Shown here: positions 62,126 through 64,000 of the stretch, one piece after another | How the letters are laid out: each line of letters starts with the position of its first letter | How positions within the stretch are numbered: position 1 is the stretch's first letter | Assembly (NCBI RefSeq): GCF_000090795.2 | Contig: NW_003546366.1 | Span: 157,430-221,429, forward strand | Source: Amphimedon queenslandica | Taxonomy: Eukaryota > Porifera > Demospongiae > Haplosclerida > Niphatidae | DNA length: 64,000 nucleotides | Reading direction: 5' to 3' | Position numbers and translations under genes: made by a program | The notes under the pieces: generated by a model | Databases searched by the model: none | Seen by the model: the letters and a program-made list of their open reading frames with translations, nothing else | What the model was told of the DNA's origin: nothing

Positions 62126-63248
62126 TTAAGTATCGTAAGTATCATATGTGATAAGTACATCAAAGATATTTTTAAAGTTAGGCCTTTCGTAATCCTTGTG
62201 TCTCCAACAGTTTATCATGAGTTGTTGAAATGGTTCAGGACAATTTCTTGGTATGAACAAATGATCACCTTTTGATACTAATTCCCTTACTTCTTCATTA
62301 GTCATGCCATAGTATGGTAGATCTCCTTTAGTAACCATTTCCCATAGTAATATACCAAATGACCAAACATCAGATTTAATACTTATTTGATTTATAGTAT
62401 ATCCTTCAGGTGCTGTCCATTTGTAAGGTAGCATAGTACTTTCCTCAACAGTCCGGTATTTATTGCCATTAAGGTGTTGGGCAAGGTGAAAGTTTGCTAT
62501 CTTGACAGTGTTATTATATCCTTCTATTAGTATATTGATAGCTCTTAGATCACAATGAATGTAATCTTGTTCTCCTAGATAAATCATGCCTTCAGTAACT
62601 TGAATAGCAATATCTACCAACTTTGCTAGTATAACATCATTTTCAAGTAGATAGTATCTGAGGTTTTTATTTATTTGCTCTGTTACAATATAAAAAGGAT
62701 AGCTTTCAGTGCAAACACCATATAGACTGATGATGTTCTTATGCTGGAGGTTTTTCAGTATGTTTGCCTGTTGAAAAAATTTTTCTTGTGCAATATTTGT
62801 TGCTATATTTGTCTTAATTATAACGGGGCCTTTACCTTTCCATTTACCCTCCCATGTCTCTCCAAACCATCCTACATAGGAACATTTTATGAACTTGATA
62901 TGCAACTTATTAATTTGCCACTCTTTATTCATTGCAATGGGTGTGTTTGCTTGTTTGGGTATAGGAACTTTTAGTGAGCAGATCAGACCATCAGCTTTCA
63001 TCATGTAGTGATGTACCAGGTCATTGAGTGAGTCAAACTGGTCATCAGGGTTTATATAATGCTTATTGTTCTCACTATTTATTCGATAGTGCTGGATAGT
63101 AAGCCCATCATTAACTGAGAGGGAATAATGCTGTCCAGGATTACTTTCACTCTCTCTAATTAGGAAAGCACCTGCTTGAATGTTTGCTTGAAGCATTAGC
63201 TTCACTGCTTCATCACGGCTTACTGTATGAAAGTAGATGGATTCATAC
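62126..63248 (-). CDS. SH2-tyrosine kinase-like protein with degraded catalytic motifs (probable pseudokinase)
   Basis: One long exon with acceptor at 63249-63250; upstream exons not found. The SH2 domain (FHTVSRDEAVKLMLQANIQA, FLIRESES with the phosphotyrosine-binding Arg, HYRI) is followed by a Src-like kinase domain. The glycine loop is poor (CSYVGWFGETW, one conserved Gly). The ATP-binding Lys is present in VIIKT. The catalytic loop is YIHCDLRAINIL: Asp kept, Arg replaced by Cys. The DFG motif reads ANF-H, so the Mg-binding Asp is Asn and Gly is His. APEGYT and SDVWSFGILLWEM are normal. So ATP binding may remain, but normal phosphotransfer is doubtful. It is nested antisense in the KIAA0319-like intron. 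C-terminus repeats TYDTYDT. Intronless body is compatible with a retrocopy origin. Confidence 0.8.
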
Positions 63249-64000
63249 CTAATGAATAAAGGAATTTTATCAGTTATTGTTATTAATTATTAAGAAATTG
63301 GCTATTTTGTTAATGAATATGTTTTTAATGCATGCACATCATTACTCGAATTGAGTGTATACTGGAGTGGAGTACATGGAGTATACTTTGCTACACTCCA
63401 TGTGGCTATAGTGCACTTTGTTAAACCTTCAAAAGTCCCTGTTTGGCTTTTTTTAATGAATTGAGTAAGCATCAGTGCCAATTACAGGGTTAAAGCTAGA
63501 TCAGGACAATTGAGCTTTATTCATTTAAGCAAATGACCAGATTGGAGATAGCTTTGTAAGCAAAATTTGGTGCATTTTGCTCTAGATTTATAAGGTTGTA
63601 ACTACATAGTATACCGTATATCAGGTATATTTTAATGCATGAAAAGTGGTGTAAATATGAAGTTTAATGATGGAATAATTCAGAAGCCACCTTCTCTCCG
63701 AAAATGTGTTACTAACTTACTTGCTATTATTTCCATCAACCACCTAGTCTGGTAAGTAAATTGAAGCATTTGCTGACTTCTCTACTTTCTGAATCAACCT
63801 TAGCAGCACTTCTAGTTTGCAAAAAGGCTCTATATAGCCTTTGAGTTAGAATAAAATGAAGCCACATGTGCATAATAATTGCATAATACCACATACTGTC
63901 AAGAGTAGATAATAATTAGAGGAGAGTGTCCTACTGTGCCTATACCCCCTGCTTCATCACAGCATAGAATTGAAGAGTCACATTCCGGTTATTTCCGTAT
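63249..64000. other. No further gene recognised to window end
   Basis: Should hold the 5' exons of the SH2-kinase (e.g. an SH3 domain) if it has them; none was recognised. A near-palindromic stretch around 'gtatactggagtggagtacatggagtatac' lies at about 63356-63386. Confidence 0.4.

Overview
This window is animal genomic DNA: AT-rich, gene-dense, spliced with GT-AG introns (two GC-AG). Gene content is metazoan (KIAA0319-like MANEC/PKD protein, SLCO transporter, SH2-tyrosine kinase, FGFBP-like secreted proteins, YTHDF reader). Intergenic gaps are often only about 90-250 bp and head-to-head pairs are common. Together this suggests a sponge, probably a demosponge such as Amphimedon; that identification is inference. 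Two runs of N (6261-6768 and 30494-30718) are assembly gaps.

Layout. 101-391: last exon of an unidentified + strand gene. 578-8645: AAR2 (U5 snRNP assembly), with a 4.6 kb intron full of duplicated repeats. 9514-10396: an orphan secreted protein. 10397-15300: almost gene-free, with microsatellites, a palindromic MITE and a 133/145-bp tandem array. 15307-17982 (-): YTHDF m6A reader. 18707-20471: SDR16C-type dehydrogenase. 20722-22108 (-): RAB6. 22206-27309: SRRT/ARS2. 28030-41976: one full-size ABCA transporter, with three small FGFBP-like genes nested in the intron between its two halves. 42406-44211: tandem pair of BIM1/X325-like (LPMO-like) putative copper proteins. 44401-46608: RPS8. 46807-47738 (-): small type I membrane protein. 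47825-48811: selenoprotein U (PRXL2A family) with an in-frame TGA at the redox site and a SECIS element in the 3' UTR. 49042-51755 (-): Elongin A. 51946-54355: SLCO/OATP transporter. 54440-56000 (-): ABHD1/3-like lipase. 56085-57323 (-): REC114. 57326-59356: a complete 2031-bp DNA transposon carrying a RecQ-like helicase. 59543-61535: 5' part of a KIAA0319-like gene. 62126-63248 (-): SH2-kinase with degraded catalytic motifs.

How it fits together. Most genes are unrelated housekeeping genes packed tightly (RNA processing: AAR2, YTHDF, SRRT; transcription: Elongin A; translation: RPS8; trafficking: RAB6). The strongest special features are: (1) the SelU Sec codon plus SECIS; (2) three intron-nested genes with the FGF-binding-protein cysteine pattern; (3) a transposon with 79-bp inverted repeats and a perfect 9-bp target duplication that encodes a RecQ helicase and a small Cys protein, and that has landed inside the first coding codons of REC114; (4) tandem LPMO-like copper-site proteins; (5) a kinase lacking DFG. 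Small palindromic elements ending in TACCGTATAGC-like sequence are scattered through introns, and one makes up most of a RAB6 intron.
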